Assembly (NCBI GenBank): GCA_963573385.1
Contig: CAUYLG010013672.1
Coordinates: forward strand, 1-64,000
Direction of reading: 5' to 3'
DNA: 64,000 nucleotides
Origin: Cacajao melanocephalus
Taxonomy: Eukaryota; Chordata; Mammalia; Primates; Pitheciidae
Shown here: one piece after another, positions 22,938-36,662 of the stretch
How positions within the stretch are numbered: the first letter of the stretch is position 1
Layout: each line of letters starts with the position of its first letter
Program-made: the position numbers and the translations under genes
The notes under the pieces: generated by a model
Database searches by the model: none
What the model was told of the DNA's origin: nothing
The model's input: only the letters and a program-made list of their open reading frames with translations

Positions 22938-23262
22938 TAATACGGTTTGGCTGTGTTGCCACCAAAATCTCATCTTCAATAATTCCCATGTGTCATGGGA
23001 GAAGCCCAGTGGGAGGTAATTGAATCATGAAGGTGGGTTTTCCCATGCTATTCTCATGATAGTGAATAATCTCACAATGATTTAATAAAGGGGCGTTCCC
23101 CTGCACAAGCTCTCTTGCCTGCTGCCATGTAAGATGTGACTTTGCTCCTCTTTTGCCTTCTGCCATGGTTGTGAGGCCTCCCCAGCCGTGTGGAACTGTG
23201 AGTCTATTAAACCTCTTTTTCTCGGGTATTTTTTAATAGCAGTTTAAAAAAAAACTAATACA
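22938..23262 (+). mobile_element. THE1/MST-type MaLR 3' LTR
   Basis: It starts TAATACGGTTTGGCTGTG, a mutated TGATATGG, and ends AACTAATACA. Inside are TTGCCTGCTGCCATGTAAG, GTGAGGCCTCCCCAGCC and GTGAGTCTATTAAACC. At 325 bp it is shorter than its 5' partner. The flanking five bases, AACCC before the 5' LTR and AGACC after this one, match poorly, as expected for an old duplication. Confidence 0.92.
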
Positions 23263-23267
23263 AGACC

Positions 23268-24690
23268 TGTAGTATTATTTTTTATTTCAGTAATTGTACT
23301 TTTTATCTCTAAAGTTTTTATTTGATGCTTTATTAAAATTTATATCTCTATTGATATTCTCATTTAATGAGATATTGTCATCATTCCTTTCTTTATGTCT
23401 TCACACCTAGTTTGCTCTAGTTGTTTGAATGAATTTGGAGTCTTTGTCTTCTATGTCTGCCATCTGGGCCCTTTAGAGGAAATTTCAGTTGCTCATTTTA
23501 TTTCCCACGTATGAATTACTCCATCCTGTTTCTTTATATATCTTGTATTAAAAAAAAAAAACTTAGACATTTTAGATAATTTTGCAGCACTCTTCTCACT
23601 GATCCCTTCCCTCCATGTTAAGGATGTATTTTTGTTGCCTTTGAGTTATTTATTTGTTTAATTAAATGGCTGGATAATTTAAGGTAGTCTTTCACTTGAA
23701 GTGTGCAGCTTCGGTTTTGCTCCTCATGGGGAGCATAGTCACTCTTGGATGATGGTGGTTTTAGGAAGTTCCTCTTTGTCTTTTCCTTATATTTTTGTTA
23801 AGCTGTCTGCCTCTAGAATAGAACTTAGAAGTGAGCCTATACTAGTTGTTGACTGTTTAGTTGATTGCTTTTGACAAAAAGCACTCAGACTATAGGCTTT
23901 TACTTACCAAAGGAGTTTTCCTCTTTGCTAACTCTATCTGATTCTCTCTAGAGAGAAAGTTTCTGTTGAGTCAATGATTCACTTGTTTGTAGTCTTAATT
24001 ATGATAACAACAGTCTCCTCCTTACTTGCTTACAATTAAAATCTCTACTCTGAGAGAGTGAGCTTAGGCTGAAACTTCTGCACACTGTGTCTCAAATATT
24101 AAGTGTTTTCTTGGGGAGAACTTTGCAGATTTCTCTTCTTAAGAGCTACCTCTCTCTCTGGGCAAACTCTCTGTGCCACTGCTCAGAAATAAAAGTAACT
24201 ACAATGGTCTACTTCTCTCAAAGTAACACCCAGATTCATAGGCAGGATTCTGGGCTGGGGTAGTAGCCCCTATTATTATTCTCAGATTTCCTTTCCTGGA
24301 ATGGAATCAACACTCTGCAACTGAGATGAGGCAAGAGAAAATTAAAATTAGAGTATTCTTGACTTTCTGCACTTAGGGTACAGCTTCTTCCCTGCGTGGG
24401 GCCACATAGTGGAGAAAAACTCCAGGTCTCAGATTTGCTCTTAACTAGAACAGAACTTCTACACACAAAGGTGGGGAGAGGTGAAATGCTGTGGACTACC
24501 ATTCCCAAGAGAAATCATAAGCCTAGACTAGAAACTAAGGAGAGATGTAGCCCTGTGTTCTTGGCTATGTTCACCCAAAGTAAGAATTCTGTTACTCTAA
24601 ACTGGGGCAGGGAGAGAAAGGAGCAGGTCATGGCTCACAGACCATCAACTCTCACTGTTCTTACCATTTGTAGTAGATTTTTTTGAATAA
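23268..24690 (-). mobile_element. L1M relic, 5' region, minus strand (continuation)
   Basis: The L1 interrupted at 21323 continues here: TTTCAGTAATTGTACTTTT, TATCTCTATTGATATTCTCA and CATAGTCACTCTTGGATGATG match the 5' region of old L1M elements in reverse. The right boundary is uncertain. Bases 24690-25057 may be a different old repeat that I cannot assign. Confidence 0.65.
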
Positions 24691-25057
24691 ATGGTTTTGC
24701 ATGGGTTATAGGCCCTTTGTTCACTTTCTAGGTATTTTTTGTTTTTAAAATAATTTTCGCCAGTTATGGATGTCTCACTGGGAGATGGTTCACAGTGCTC
24801 CTCACACAACCATTGCACAATTGTGCATTCTACTATTCTTTCTTGACTAATTTATGGCAGTAGCATCTTTATTGCTTTCCATTTCCACTCTTGGCCTTTT
24901 GGGTCCTTTCTCAGTAAAGCGGCTACAGTGATCCTGTTAATATGTAATTTAGATACTTTCACATTTTGTCTCAAAGCCCTCTAAGCTAACTTAAGATAGC
25001 CTATAGCCCCTAGCAATTGTCCCCTTGTTTTACATGCTGTAAGCTCCCATCTGCATT

Positions 25058-25355
<298 letters not shown>

Positions 25356-25589
25356 ATACTTGGATGTTTCCAGTCTGCCTCCGTTCCTGTAGTTGCTGCT
25401 CCTTGATGACTATAGTCAGTCTGCACTGTTGCCATTTTTGTGTTGTGGTCTTTCTTCTGGTTTAGTGACTCTCACCTTGACCCCAAAGTTCTCCTGCTCT
25501 TCTACAAATTGATGCTGAGCTACCTCCATCAAGTCTGTGCAGTTCTTGAATTTGGAAGTGTTTCACTTCCTACCGTTTTTCATATTACA

Positions 25590-25993
25590 TCTATTAGTCT
25601 GTTCTTCCACTGCTATAAAGAAATACTGGAGACAGGGAATTTATAAAGAAAAGAGGTTTGATTGGCTCATGGTTCTGCAGGATTTATAAGAAGTATAGCA
25701 GCTTCTGCTTTTGAAGAGGACTCTTCTAATTATGGTAGAAGGCAAAGGAGTAGTGAGATGTCTCACATGATGGGAGCAGAAGCAAGGATGGGGAAGGTGC
25801 TACATGCTTTCAAACAACCATCTGATGAGAATTCACTCACTATTGCAAGGACAGTGCCAAGAAGGATAGTGCTAAGCCATTCATGAGAATTCTGACCTCA
25901 TTATCCAATCACCTCCTACCAGGCTTCCCTTGCAACACTGGTGATTACAATTCAACATGCAATTCGGTGGGGACACAGATCCAAATCTTATCA
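25590..25993 (-). mobile_element. THE1/MST-type solo LTR, minus strand
   Basis: In reverse it shows CTATTAGTCTGTTCTTCCACTG, GAATTTATAAAGAAAAGAGG, TCTCACATGATGG, TCCAATCACCTCCTACCAGG and GTGGGGACACAGATCCAAAT, the MaLR LTR order. It is diverged, with a local insertion near 25700. A 74-codon frame inside is incidental. Confidence 0.85.
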
Positions 25994-27490
25994 TCATATA
26001 TACACTTTTAAGAACAAATTACAAAAGCCTGAATAAAACTGTTTTAGTAACATTATCTTGTGTCAATTCAAAATTTAACTTTTCTGTATCAAAAAGCTGT
26101 TTGGGGGAAGTATAGCTTTTATCTGTTTTGCACAAAATAAGTAAGTTACTTATCTTTTAGTCTCATCTTCCATTTCTTCTTTTCCTTGCTTCCCATAGAT
26201 GAGACCATTTTTACTTTATCTCGTTTTCTAATATACCTTGATCTATGTAATCCATTTTGCTAATCCTCTGTTCCAAAGTTGCCATCCAACTTTTACATTT
26301 CAGCCTCATGATAGATATGCATCTAGTATTACTAATAATTTCTCCTGAAGTGCTAGAATTTCTAGACTAGGCATTCAAATTTAATTTAATTTAATTTAAA
26401 TATATTGTGCTTTTGGATTTTTAAAAAATAATCTATTATGTCTGGGGTTTCTTGAAACAGTGTTTTTAAGTCATAAAACAGAAGACAAAATAAATTTTTA
26501 AGAAAACATCAAATAATAACATAAAATATTGCTAGCATTTCCCTGGAGACAGAGCAGTGAAAATCTACTAAACGTTTAGAAAATGAAATATGTGAATGAT
26601 CTTGAATATAGTTAATCCTCTTTATCAGAAATTTGTGATAAGTAAAATAGTCTTAGGAAGGATGAAAAAATCACAGTGGAAAAATTACAGAGCAACAGCT
26701 AGTAAGCTTGAAGCTCCTTTATATAAGCAGTTAAATAATTTTGTTACTGCATATAGAACGCTTATTTACAGATGGCATTTGATAGCAGTTTAAAAGTACT
26801 CTTATTTTTGTATTCCTGCAGTTATGTGATGAAAGTATTCTTTTATATCCATGTAATTAAAAGAAATATATCTTCATTGTTATGTCTGTTAATTAGTTTT
26901 GCTGTTGATGTTAAATATGCATACATTTCTTATATTATTCAGTATGAAATATTATATTACAATGAATTAGCCATTTGTCACTTAAAAACTTCAGCATTTG
27001 AGTTATTTATTGTCTTGTTCATTTCTGTGAACGACTACCTAAAACATGTAACTTACTGCTTTTAAGTTAATAAATGCATTCCAGGCATCACATCAGATTC
27101 AGATATACCAAGTTTTCATTGTTCACAAAGACTAAGTTTTCATTGTTAATATGACTGATTTCACTGCACTGTGCTCCTGATGTGTTCTTAGAGTCTGCTG
27201 ATATTATGACTATTTGCTCCTAAACTATGTTCTTAGAATGTTTAAGCTCTTATGTCTACTTTTTCCACTTCCTCAGTTTCCTCTTCCAATTTTGTAAGAT
27301 TGATAAGTTTATCTTCCAGACATTGTCATGTTATTTGATTCTAGTAGCCAGATTCTTATATCAGTAAAAAAAAAGTGATCAAACTAGATGACTACCAAAG
27401 TTCCTGATGACTCTAAAATTATATAAATCTAACTTGCTCTGAGTTTGTTAATCAGATGGAGAAAGCTTCTTAGGCTTGTTTCTAAAGTGA
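25994..27490. other. Intronic DNA with no assigned feature
   Basis: AT-rich unique-looking sequence. A (TTTAA)n run sits at 26376-26400, and a 14-base unit AAGTTTTCATTGTT appears twice near 27110-27155. A 97-codon hydrophobic frame at 26772-27065 has no recognisable family. Confidence 0.6.
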
Positions 27491-27494
27491 TATT

Positions 27495-27605
27495 GAAAGG
27501 TCTCAATTTTACAAATGAGAAAACCAAGCCCTAGAACTTGTTTATGTGACTTGTGCATAGTCACACAAAGAACTCACACGCTGCCATGTGGTTCCAGTTG
27601 TAACA
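27495..27605 (-). repeat. MIR fragment, minus strand
   Basis: CAATTTTACAAATGAGAAAACC followed by GTGCATAGTCACACAAAGAAC gives the reverse MIR core. Confidence 0.65.
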
Positions 27606-28895
27606 TGCAGCACTGCAAAGTAAGAGCTGATGGTCTCTGGGACTAATGGACAGTGCCTCCCCACAAAAAAATGAGCCATCTTGTGTGCCTGGTTTTCTTA
27701 ACGCCTTTTTCAGTCATAGCGCAGGTAATTAAAGCAACATATGAATGACCTCTGAATAGATGAGTAATTGTAAAACCTACTCGTCTTTAGGTATTGGGAG
27801 AAGTAGGTGCTATTGTATAAACCTTAGTTTAGCATGGAAAATTGAGGTGTGTAAATGGCATAATGATTCATATATTGATTAACAAAAATATTTTTATTTC
27901 TCTTCCTTAATATACCCATTGACAATAGATAAGGTTTTTACCCATTTTACAAATAGGATATTGTTTAAAAAATTTATTAGCTAGCTTATTTAAGCAGTCT
28001 CCAAAGTTCTCATCAATTCCTATTTTCACCAAACTTACAGCATAAAGGATAGCATGAACTTTTTACCTGCAAATTAGAATTGGTATTTCATTAGCTATTA
28101 ATATTCATACTGCTTAGCAATGGATTTAGATAAAAATGGCTTTTCTTGTCATGTGTTATATCATGGTAAGGCCTTGACTTGCTGGTATGGTATTGGCAGG
28201 TAGATGAAAGAATTTTCCTTAGACAGAAAATCTATACAATACATATTTATCTATTTGATTTTCCTAGCAGATGGCAATAGCAGACCCTCCCACCTCTCCA
28301 AATTGCTTTTTTCACTGCAGCATCTTTTTCTTGTCAAGCAGCTATTTTATTTCTGAACACATTTAACCTCAAAGGAAGTAATGCCCCCTACAAAATGCAC
28401 TTCAATATCAAGCAGAAATAATTGAAAAATGAACTATTTATATCACTCAATTTATTAATATATATCTATCAAGACTTACATCTGTCTGTTCTAGAAATCT
28501 TGTTATTATTTTTGGTAAGTATAAAACCTTGAAAATCATTCTGCTTTACTTGATCACTCTATAGTCTTATCCTTTTAAATAATTTTCTAAGATAGAGGAG
28601 CTCCAATTCTTTTCACTAATATGTGAACATTGAAACATAAGTTTCCCCCTAGGAGATAGGCTGATAACCAGTTAATGTACTTGGGAATACTTAATTTACT
28701 TGCTTTAAAGCAAATTAATATTTTCTATAACTATTATTTCACTTATTCAGAACAATGGTCTGTGTGTAAAATACAAAAGAAAAAAGTCATATTTTTCAGA
28801 AGAAAACAAAATCTTAGCTAATTTTATAATAAAGGTTATTCCCTGTGTGATATGAGTTCAAATTACATGAGTCATTACCTAATTGTTCAGTATAA
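27606..28895. other. Intronic DNA with no assigned feature
   Basis: AT-rich sequence with no repeat family, coding frame or regulatory pattern that I can support. Confidence 0.55.
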
Positions 28896-28899
28896 AAGT

Positions 28900-29105
28900 C
28901 AAACCCTCGTATTTGGCTTCAGACCAAACTTGGTTCAAATTCTGCCTTTCACAATTATTATATGGGTGACCTTGGAAAATTAATTAAAATTCCTGTGCTT
29001 TAATTTACAAATATGTAAATAAGTATGACAGTAGTTCCTACTCCACAGGTTTTTATGAGAATTGGATATTTAATTCTTAGCAGAATAATTGGCACATAAG
29101 GGTTT
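28900..29105 (+). repeat. MIR, plus strand
   Basis: The order CCAAACTTGGTTCAAATTCTG, TATGGGTGACCTTGG, CCTGTGCTTTAATTTACAAAT and TTGGCACATAAGGG follows the MIR consensus. Confidence 0.75.
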
Positions 29106-32100
29106 CCAAACTATCTGTCATCATTATCATTACGGTTATCATCATTTTTACCATATTTCTTCAAGAAGCATGTTATGATTCCTTTTGAAATATGAGGTTG
29201 ATGATGCATAAAGCAGCCAAATGACTTTTTCAAGGTTATATAATATTCAAGTTGGAAACTGAAATGAGATTCTAATTTGCTTTGCAACGCTCCATCTATC
29301 CATAACTCCATATTGAAAGTGGTCACAAGTGTTTATTAACGAAAAAAGGTAATATCAAACATTCCAAGAAAAAAGGAGCATGGATGATAAAAGTTGTATT
29401 TTAAAAAGTGAAAAAAATTAAATCTTTGAAATTATTGTTTTCCAGTTACGTCCAAATTATGTTCAGTGTGAAAACTACCTCCATCCTTTCACTTGTCAGT
29501 CCTTTATTTTTTGCTTGTCCTTTCTTTCTTCCTTCTACCTTATTCCTTCCTTTTCCCCTTCTTTTTCTTCCTCACTTTCTTTCTTTTTTTCCTTAACAGA
29601 CTATGAATATGCATTATCTGCTGAGCACTTTACTTGACACCAGGGATGCAAAAATGATTGAGATGCTGAGATTTTGCTTACTTAGTTGGTGGGAGAGGGG
29701 AGAATGCAGTGAGAGTAATAAAGTAGCATTTTACATTGTTGAGAAAAATGTACAGAACATAGTACAGTCACAACAGAGACACTAGCTTGTTATAAGGGTT
29801 AAAAAAAAAAAGTGAACAATCGAGTTGATAACATTTGTGAAAAATGAGTAGGTGGGCATGAGGCAGAAAGCAGGAGGGGAACCCCTAAACAGAGGGAGCA
29901 GTGGCAGAAAGAGAACAAGACTATATCCAATTAATGTCCTCTTCCAATCAAATCCATATAGGTTCAGCAACAACCTATCTATGGCTTGGGAAACTGCTGC
30001 CTGTGGGATTTGACCTGCAGTCTGTTAGTGTATGGTTGGTGTGCTAAGAGTAAGTTTTACATTTTTAAAGAGTTGTGAACATCAAAGAAAGATAGAAAAT
30101 GTGTGACAGAGGCAGTATGTTGCTGGCAAAACTTTACCAGACCTTCCAAACCTTAACTTACACATGGTTCTGAAGACAGCATATAAAATTGAAATCATAA
30201 TGATGAATAGTAGTTCATGAATTCTTAACTAATGCACATTTTTCATCGGTTACTATTGGTAAACTACCAAACCCTTAGAAATATGAAATTTGTGAACAAT
30301 AAAATATTATTTCCAATATTCCTGCCTTAATGAATCTTGGAAAAGTGCATAATATGTTGAAGAAAGAAATAATAAATTGATCTGGCCCCAGAGGAAGCTT
30401 TGTTTTGGGAATTAGGAGAAGATGGGAACAAGCAGCTCATGTGGGCCGGAATATGGAGGAACTTTTTATCCTAGATGTTAGAGTTTCAGGTTCCCTAACT
30501 CCAACTGTATAAATGAAATGACCTCTGCTTAGAGCTCTAAATTTGAAATAACAATTTTCCAGATTCTCATCTCACCTCCTTGTGTTCCTGATTAATGTAT
30601 CCTAATGTATTGTTCTCCTACAATCTTCTAAATCAATATTCTTGCATGTACTTTGTACATAGGATTAGGCAGTAAACTGTTTAGTAACAGGGTATGGGAA
30701 TCCTTATTTTTGCCTTCTCATTTAAGGCTATGTAGGTCTTACATCCTTGGTCATCACTTCTAAATGTATACGTAATGTCAATGGTTACTTTTGTGTTTAC
30801 TCAATAAAGCCAAAGTTTGCCTGTGGAGCCAAACTGTCCTAGTTACAGGAATAAATTTCTCAGCTTCTATTTTAGGTAGTTGGCATTGAACACTGTTCTG
30901 GCCAATCAGATGAAAGCATAACTTTTAGTATGGGGCTTCCAGGAAAGTTTCAGGAAGGAGGATAAACATTGCTGGGGCTCTGCCCTTCTGCCCTTAGCTT
31001 TTGTTCCTTTCTTTAACCTGCTGTTGTCCCATTGGCTGGAACTAAAGTATTCATCTTAAAACTATGATGGAAATGTCAAGAGAATCAAAGGCCTCACTTC
31101 TGGCAATCTTGAACTGCTGAACCAATATTAGCAACCACTAATCTACAGATTCCCCATTACTTGAGAGAAAAAATAAAAATAAAACTATGTTTTTCAATTT
31201 TGTTTTTTCTTTTTTGACTTGTTCCTTTTTTGGTACAAAGGTTGGACCCATTCCTCATCTAATGGCATGCTCTAATGCTTTCCCTTGGAATTTTTCATTT
31301 AAATTATTTTGAGATTTGCTTATATTCAAGTTGTTTTCATTATCTAGAGTTTGCACACCCTCAAAGGAATATTTGTGTAGAATAATAAACTAAACTATAA
31401 CATTTTACTGCTTTCTAAAAAGTATTTTATATTGAGAGATATTAATCAATTATTAGGTAACAGTTTTGTGGCTGGATTCTTGAAGCAGTCAGTAACAGCA
31501 TGATTAGCTCTCACAAGTGTTAATTTCACTGCTTCAATGATTACCCTTGTTTTTAATTATTAAATGACTGTGAAATAATTAAAAGCCAAAATTTTCCATG
31601 AGTTTTAACATTTTAAGATACCTCTTCTGTTTTATTATTATTATTTAACTGCTCTATTAAATATGCACCATTAAAGTTGGATAATCCCTCAAAAGTATTT
31701 TAAAAACAGCTTTTTCTCTTTCTGTCTCTTCTCTGTACTCTTTTGCATTTTGGAGTTTGAAAAAGTTTTTTAGTCTGTTGGTGTCCTTTATAATTTATCT
31801 ATAGTGGCTGAACATTTTCAGCATTCCATGATTTTTTAAATAGTTGACACTTCAGTTCTCTGCAGTCTTTTCTGCAGTAACTTGAGCAATATCCAAATAT
31901 AAGAAATTGTTTCCAAATATGTTTACAATGGGAATAGTTGAAGCTAATTAATAACATAGGAGAATTGGGTGTTTAATATAAACTTGTTTGGGGATGAGAA
32001 CTGTATAGATGACCTTGTTTTCTAAATATGATATCACTTCAGCAGGATAAAAAAATGAAAATGTAATAATTCAGTCTGATTTTAGTTTGAAATGTGTCAA

Positions 32101-34015
32101 CATGTCTACAGAAAAATATAATTATTTAATAATCTATGTGGCCAGTTACTCAAGTAAACATATTAATTTAATTCTTTGAGTATATGGGTACCATTTATTA
32201 ATAAAAACCTACTATTGGTCTGATGAAATTGAATCTGCTTTTCATGGTAGTTAAAGTTCCACAAAATTGCAAACAATCATTATTTTAAGTAAGAAAAGGC
32301 ACAGGATGTCATAAAAGGACAAAATGTAACAACACTCTGTATTTTGGGGGCGGGAGAAGGAAGTGACAATCAGAGGGATGGTTCACGCATATACCAAATG
32401 TTTAAAACATTTTTCCATAAATGTGTTAAGCTGACATTAAGTTGGGAAAATGCCTCCTAAGGGAAATCTCAGTTTGACTCAAAAATAATATTAAAAAAAA
32501 TTCCACTGCTAAGAGAAAGTAGTAGTTTATGCTAATCTACTCTTTCTGCAAAGTGATGCCTTTGAATTAATGATTGCAACCCAACCGCTGCTATATATAA
32601 TTGTAGAAGGATCCAAAAAGTTTGGATATATATTCATAATCAGAAAATGAAGCATGCCACAGCCAGCTTTGAAAAGGACAGTTATCCCTCTTTCCCTTGT
32701 CTACTTCACATATACAGGCATCCCCAGCTATCCCACTGAAATCAGATGGAAGATGCAATCCTCCAACAAACCCAATCAGATGAAAGATTTTTAAAGCCTA
32801 ATATTTTATTTGTGTGCTGCATATAAATACTTGAGGTACTTAAAATGATGAGAAATATGCCAATATATTTACATATAGTTGTTACATAAAACAAAATTAC
32901 AGAAAATCATATTGTGAAAATTATGTGATTTGTATTAAGCAAAATTATTTTGAGTACCTTTTGTTTGCACATTTCTGCCTACAGTACTATAGAAATGATG
33001 TAATAATGGGCTCAATAATATCATTTTTGTTTCCATCTGACTTAACCCATTGAAGAATTTTGAATGTCATTATTTAGTCCAGGTTAAAGGCAGTATTAAA
33101 AATGTAATACTTAATACCTGTATTATTTCTCTTGCTTTCAAATTAAGTCCAAAACCAAAACCATCTTTCTATGTAACACAGGCCTGCAATGAAGGGAACA
33201 GTGCTAACAGGCAGTTCTGCGTTTCTCCGGATATCATGCTGACCACATCTTTGTTGTCCCTCACTTTTCTTGGGCATTTGCTTTCCTCCTTATTCGACCT
33301 CTTTCAAGAGCCAGTTGTAATAAGTATTCATTCCCTTGTATACGCTCTGAATTTCTTTACACCTTTCTTTTTATCATACTTCCCTATAAAGTCTCAACTC
33401 TGTTTGAATGTAAATTAACACCAAGTTTATGCCTATACTCCTGAAACTAAATCTGTCTTGGGCCAGTGTTTAATTGTTCTCACTTTAAAACCTGGCCACA
33501 GATCCCAAGAGGACCTCTATAGTGCCCAAGACAAGTCTTTATTTTATTTATAATCCTACTTTTCTATACCTTTTCCTCTCTCTTCAAACTACTGCACAAA
33601 TTATCTCATCCCTACTCTCAGCTGATGATATTGTTTCTTATTTCAATAAAAAAAGACCTACTACAAGTAACAACAGCAAAAACAAAACCTTTCACATACT
33701 TCTCTCATTACAACTGCTACTTCAATATGATGATAACAAAATAAAAATAAAATTGTAGGCATGATTTTAATTTTAGGCATGTGAAAATATCTACAGAAAA
33801 AGTAATCATCATAACAATTTTTATGTATAAAAACCTAAAAGATCTGTGCCCCTTCTTTCTCTTCCATGTTGTTGCATTGCACAGCTTCTGGAAAAACATG
33901 GTAAAAGTGAATGGTGCCCTCTGGATTAGTTCAGTGAAAAATTTGCAAGGCTATTTGCAGCAACTCTGCCCCTTGACATCATCTCTTGCTAATCTCTCCC
34001 TTTGCTAACTCTATT
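29106..34015. other. Intronic DNA, mostly unassigned
   Basis: This is AT-rich sequence. A pyrimidine-rich tract lies at 29518-29595. Bases 29600-29660 (CTGAGCACTTTACTTGACACC) resemble an ancient L2/MIR-class repeat. Bases 30830-31130 look like an old mammalian repeat (GGCCAATCAGATGAAAGCA) that I cannot name. A 122-codon frame at 33050-33418 has no recognisable domain, and no splice or codon pattern suggests a gene. Confidence 0.5.
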
Positions 34016-34019
34016 GCAA

Positions 34020-34405
34020 AAACAGTAGAATCCTTGCTCTTCCTTAAAAATGTCTAGACTTCCTATGTACTGTCTCCTTTGCCTGGAATAATCTTTCTCA
34101 AATTGTTTGTATACCTCAATCCTTCACAACTTTTTACCTTAACTAAAAACATTACCTTGTCCATTAGACCATGGCTGAGTAATCTGTTTAATTTTGTAAC
34201 TCATACCCCTTCATTCCACTTTATATTTCTGCTTTATTTTTCTCCATGTTTCTAATCACCTTCTAATATATTACACAATTTACTTATTTCTTTTGTATGA
34301 ACTTGGACTCACCCTGCTAAAATGTAAGCTTTCTGATGGCAGGAATTTTCCTCTATTTTCTTCACTGCTGTATCCTCAACATGAATAAATGGAATTAATA
34401 AGCCA
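34020..34405 (+). repeat. L2 LINE 3' end, plus strand
   Basis: The L2 3' end is marked by CTTTGCCTGGAATAATCTTTC, TTTTGTATGAACTTGGACTC, GTAAGCTTTCTGATGGCAGG and TTCACTGCTGTATCCTCAAC, followed by an ATAAATGGAAT tail. Confidence 0.75.
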
Positions 34406-36475
34406 TGTGTTGGGTATTTTGATTGTCAATAAAGTAAAACTTCTGAACACAAAATTTAGAAAACCAAGTGCCAAATCAACTGGGACATTTTATACAGTGT
34501 GAATGAAAACTGGCTTGGTTTTTCTGTTAGTCCCCTTTAAACAGCAAAGTAGACCTTCAGCAGGGTCAAGAATATTAAAGGTATGTGTCTCAATTGCCCA
34601 AAATAGCTCCACTTAGGATCGGAAAGTTCAACACTGTAGAGGCAATGCCATTTCTGTGCTATTTCTTTTTCCAAAGGAAAATCCATTTGTAGCACAGAGC
34701 CCTCCAGAGATTTGTCACCATTTACTAGGCTTCAGTCCAAAAAGTGTCAACTGACCCAGCCAATTTCCAGGGTCACATAGTCATTACTTTTATCACTTAT
34801 GAAAACAGAAGATGACAATTTCAGTCCCCTAAACACAGTGGAAAATCAATGATTCTAGGATCATTTTCAAAGTTGAGAATACGAATCCAAGTCCTTATTA
34901 AAAGGAAAAATAGATAATGAAATCTATTCTCTTTAGCACCAGTTTTACTCCCTAGAAGTTGTACATTTAGGAAGACAAATCAATACTTTAAGTTCCACAG
35001 GGTACTGTTTAATAAATTATCTCTTTACTACAAGTGCATTGTTTTATGCAATTAGTGTTTTATTTTTTCTCTTCACACTAATTTATTAAACACCTGTGAT
35101 GTGTTTCTTTAACAGTTTTATTTATTTCCTTTAAAATTATTTATTAAATACCAACAATGAACCAAGCACTCTGCTAAGCATTGGGGACATGTTATCCAAA
35201 ATATATTATGGGCTGGTTTCACAAGTCATATTTCCTGGAGTGCAAACATAGGGTCATAAAAATAGAGAAAATAACATTTGCTGGTTCTTCCTTCTCTTTC
35301 AGTTGACACCTTCATCCTCTTTTCAAGTTTCTGCCCAGAGATTTGTGAAAAATTCAAGAAATGATTCCTGTATGTTTATGAGCCCAATCCTCTGCACCTC
35401 CATTTGTCCTCTTTTTTCCTCTGGCTCTCTGTGGCCTGTCAGGTCTCCTGGAAAGTAGATGTCAGTGCCTGACCAAAAGTGCAGCACCAAGGTGCTGCTG
35501 ATGCTCACCCATGGTATCTTCTACATCTGCATGTGAAGCTTTCAGATATGTTTGCCCATTGTTTAAAGATGTGGTTATCTTCACAAAGGAGCACTGCAAT
35601 GCATGCTAGCACCAAGGTGCTGTGGAAATCAAAATCAATCCATTGTAGCAGTATTCTTTCAAGAAAATCTGTACCCTTTTGTGAGGTTACCTACATTGTA
35701 TGGTTTCACCATAATGTTAATCTGTGTTCCTAGGATCTAAGAGAGGTTTTATAGTAACCATTTCTATCATATCTAGTGCCAGAAAATTAGAGATGACAAT
35801 GACAATTGCAGAGGACTTAATAAGAAGACTATTTACAAAGCAGTATGTAGCATATAGAGAAATGTTCAATATCCTAGGACTAAACACAGTGGAGATGGAG
35901 AGATGTGGAATCCCAAAGTTTGAAGGGATAGAGAGGAAAAAAGGTCACCAGAGTTAAGATGGAAAGAGTTATATGTAATGGAGGGTTGGGGACACTTTGA
36001 CAGTTGTTTTGACATTTGATTGAAGGAGTCTGGCAATTTTAGATGGCATTGCATAAGAAAAGCCAATAGAACAAATATCCCAGTTTCACTCTTTCTTTTT
36101 CCGGATCTCCTACCAGCATTCTCCATTTGCCAGACTCAGCTGGAAACAAGACAGCAAGAGAGCTCCTTGAAACAGTTCACACACTCTGGCCCCTAAAATA
36201 CAGAGCAAGGTGGAAAGAGGTGGCAGTGGTAATGGACAGACCACTCTTATTCCTGATTTTAGCTCTGCTTCATCTCCATGGGACTTAGGAACATATTTTG
36301 CTTTTGGTTTAAATTTCCTCTCTGCTTCAGGCCTTAGTCGTTGTACTTGTCTAAAGCTTGTGGTTCTTGTGCTTGCATTTTCCAAAGTTGATATTTTTGC
36401 CAAAGTGATCTGTGTATCTTTGCTCAATAAATTAACACTTAAATAGAGTTTATGGCTTCGTAGCCACTATTTCAA
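34406..36475. other. Intronic DNA, mostly unassigned
   Basis: Bases 35085-35215 (TTATTAAATACCAACAATGAACC, CTCTGCTAAGCATTGGGG) look like an ancient L2/MIR-class fragment. From 35240 to 36440 the sequence looks unique; short frames occur on both strands without recognisable domains. The palindrome AGCACCAAGGTGCT occurs near 35482 and again near 35610. Confidence 0.5.
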
Positions 36476-36479
36476 GCAC

Positions 36480-36662
36480 AGTAATTATTAACTCATCTAT
36501 TCCCCCCACTGTTAACCCCTAATACTATTAACCTAATTTTATAGATGGGAAATTTGAGGCACAGAAAAATAAATCTCTCAAGGTCATACAACTAATAAAT
36601 GGCAAAGCCAAAATTCAAATCCAGCCAACCAGTCTCCAGAGTCCAAGCTCTAGTATACTGCT
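36480..36662 (-). repeat. MIR, minus strand
   Basis: ATTTTATAGATGGGAAATTTG, GAGGCACAGAAAAATAAAT, TCAAGGTCATACAACTAATAA and CCAGTCTCCAGAGTCCAAGC follow the reverse MIR order. Confidence 0.85.

Noticed and set aside
21324..23262. MaLR provirus as a source of viral proteins
   Set aside because: The internal region is heavily deleted and split, with only short frames. It is an inert relic.
33050..33418. 122-codon frame, plus strand
   Set aside because: Generic hydrophobic sequence without a recognisable domain, in unique intron DNA with no splice or promoter support.
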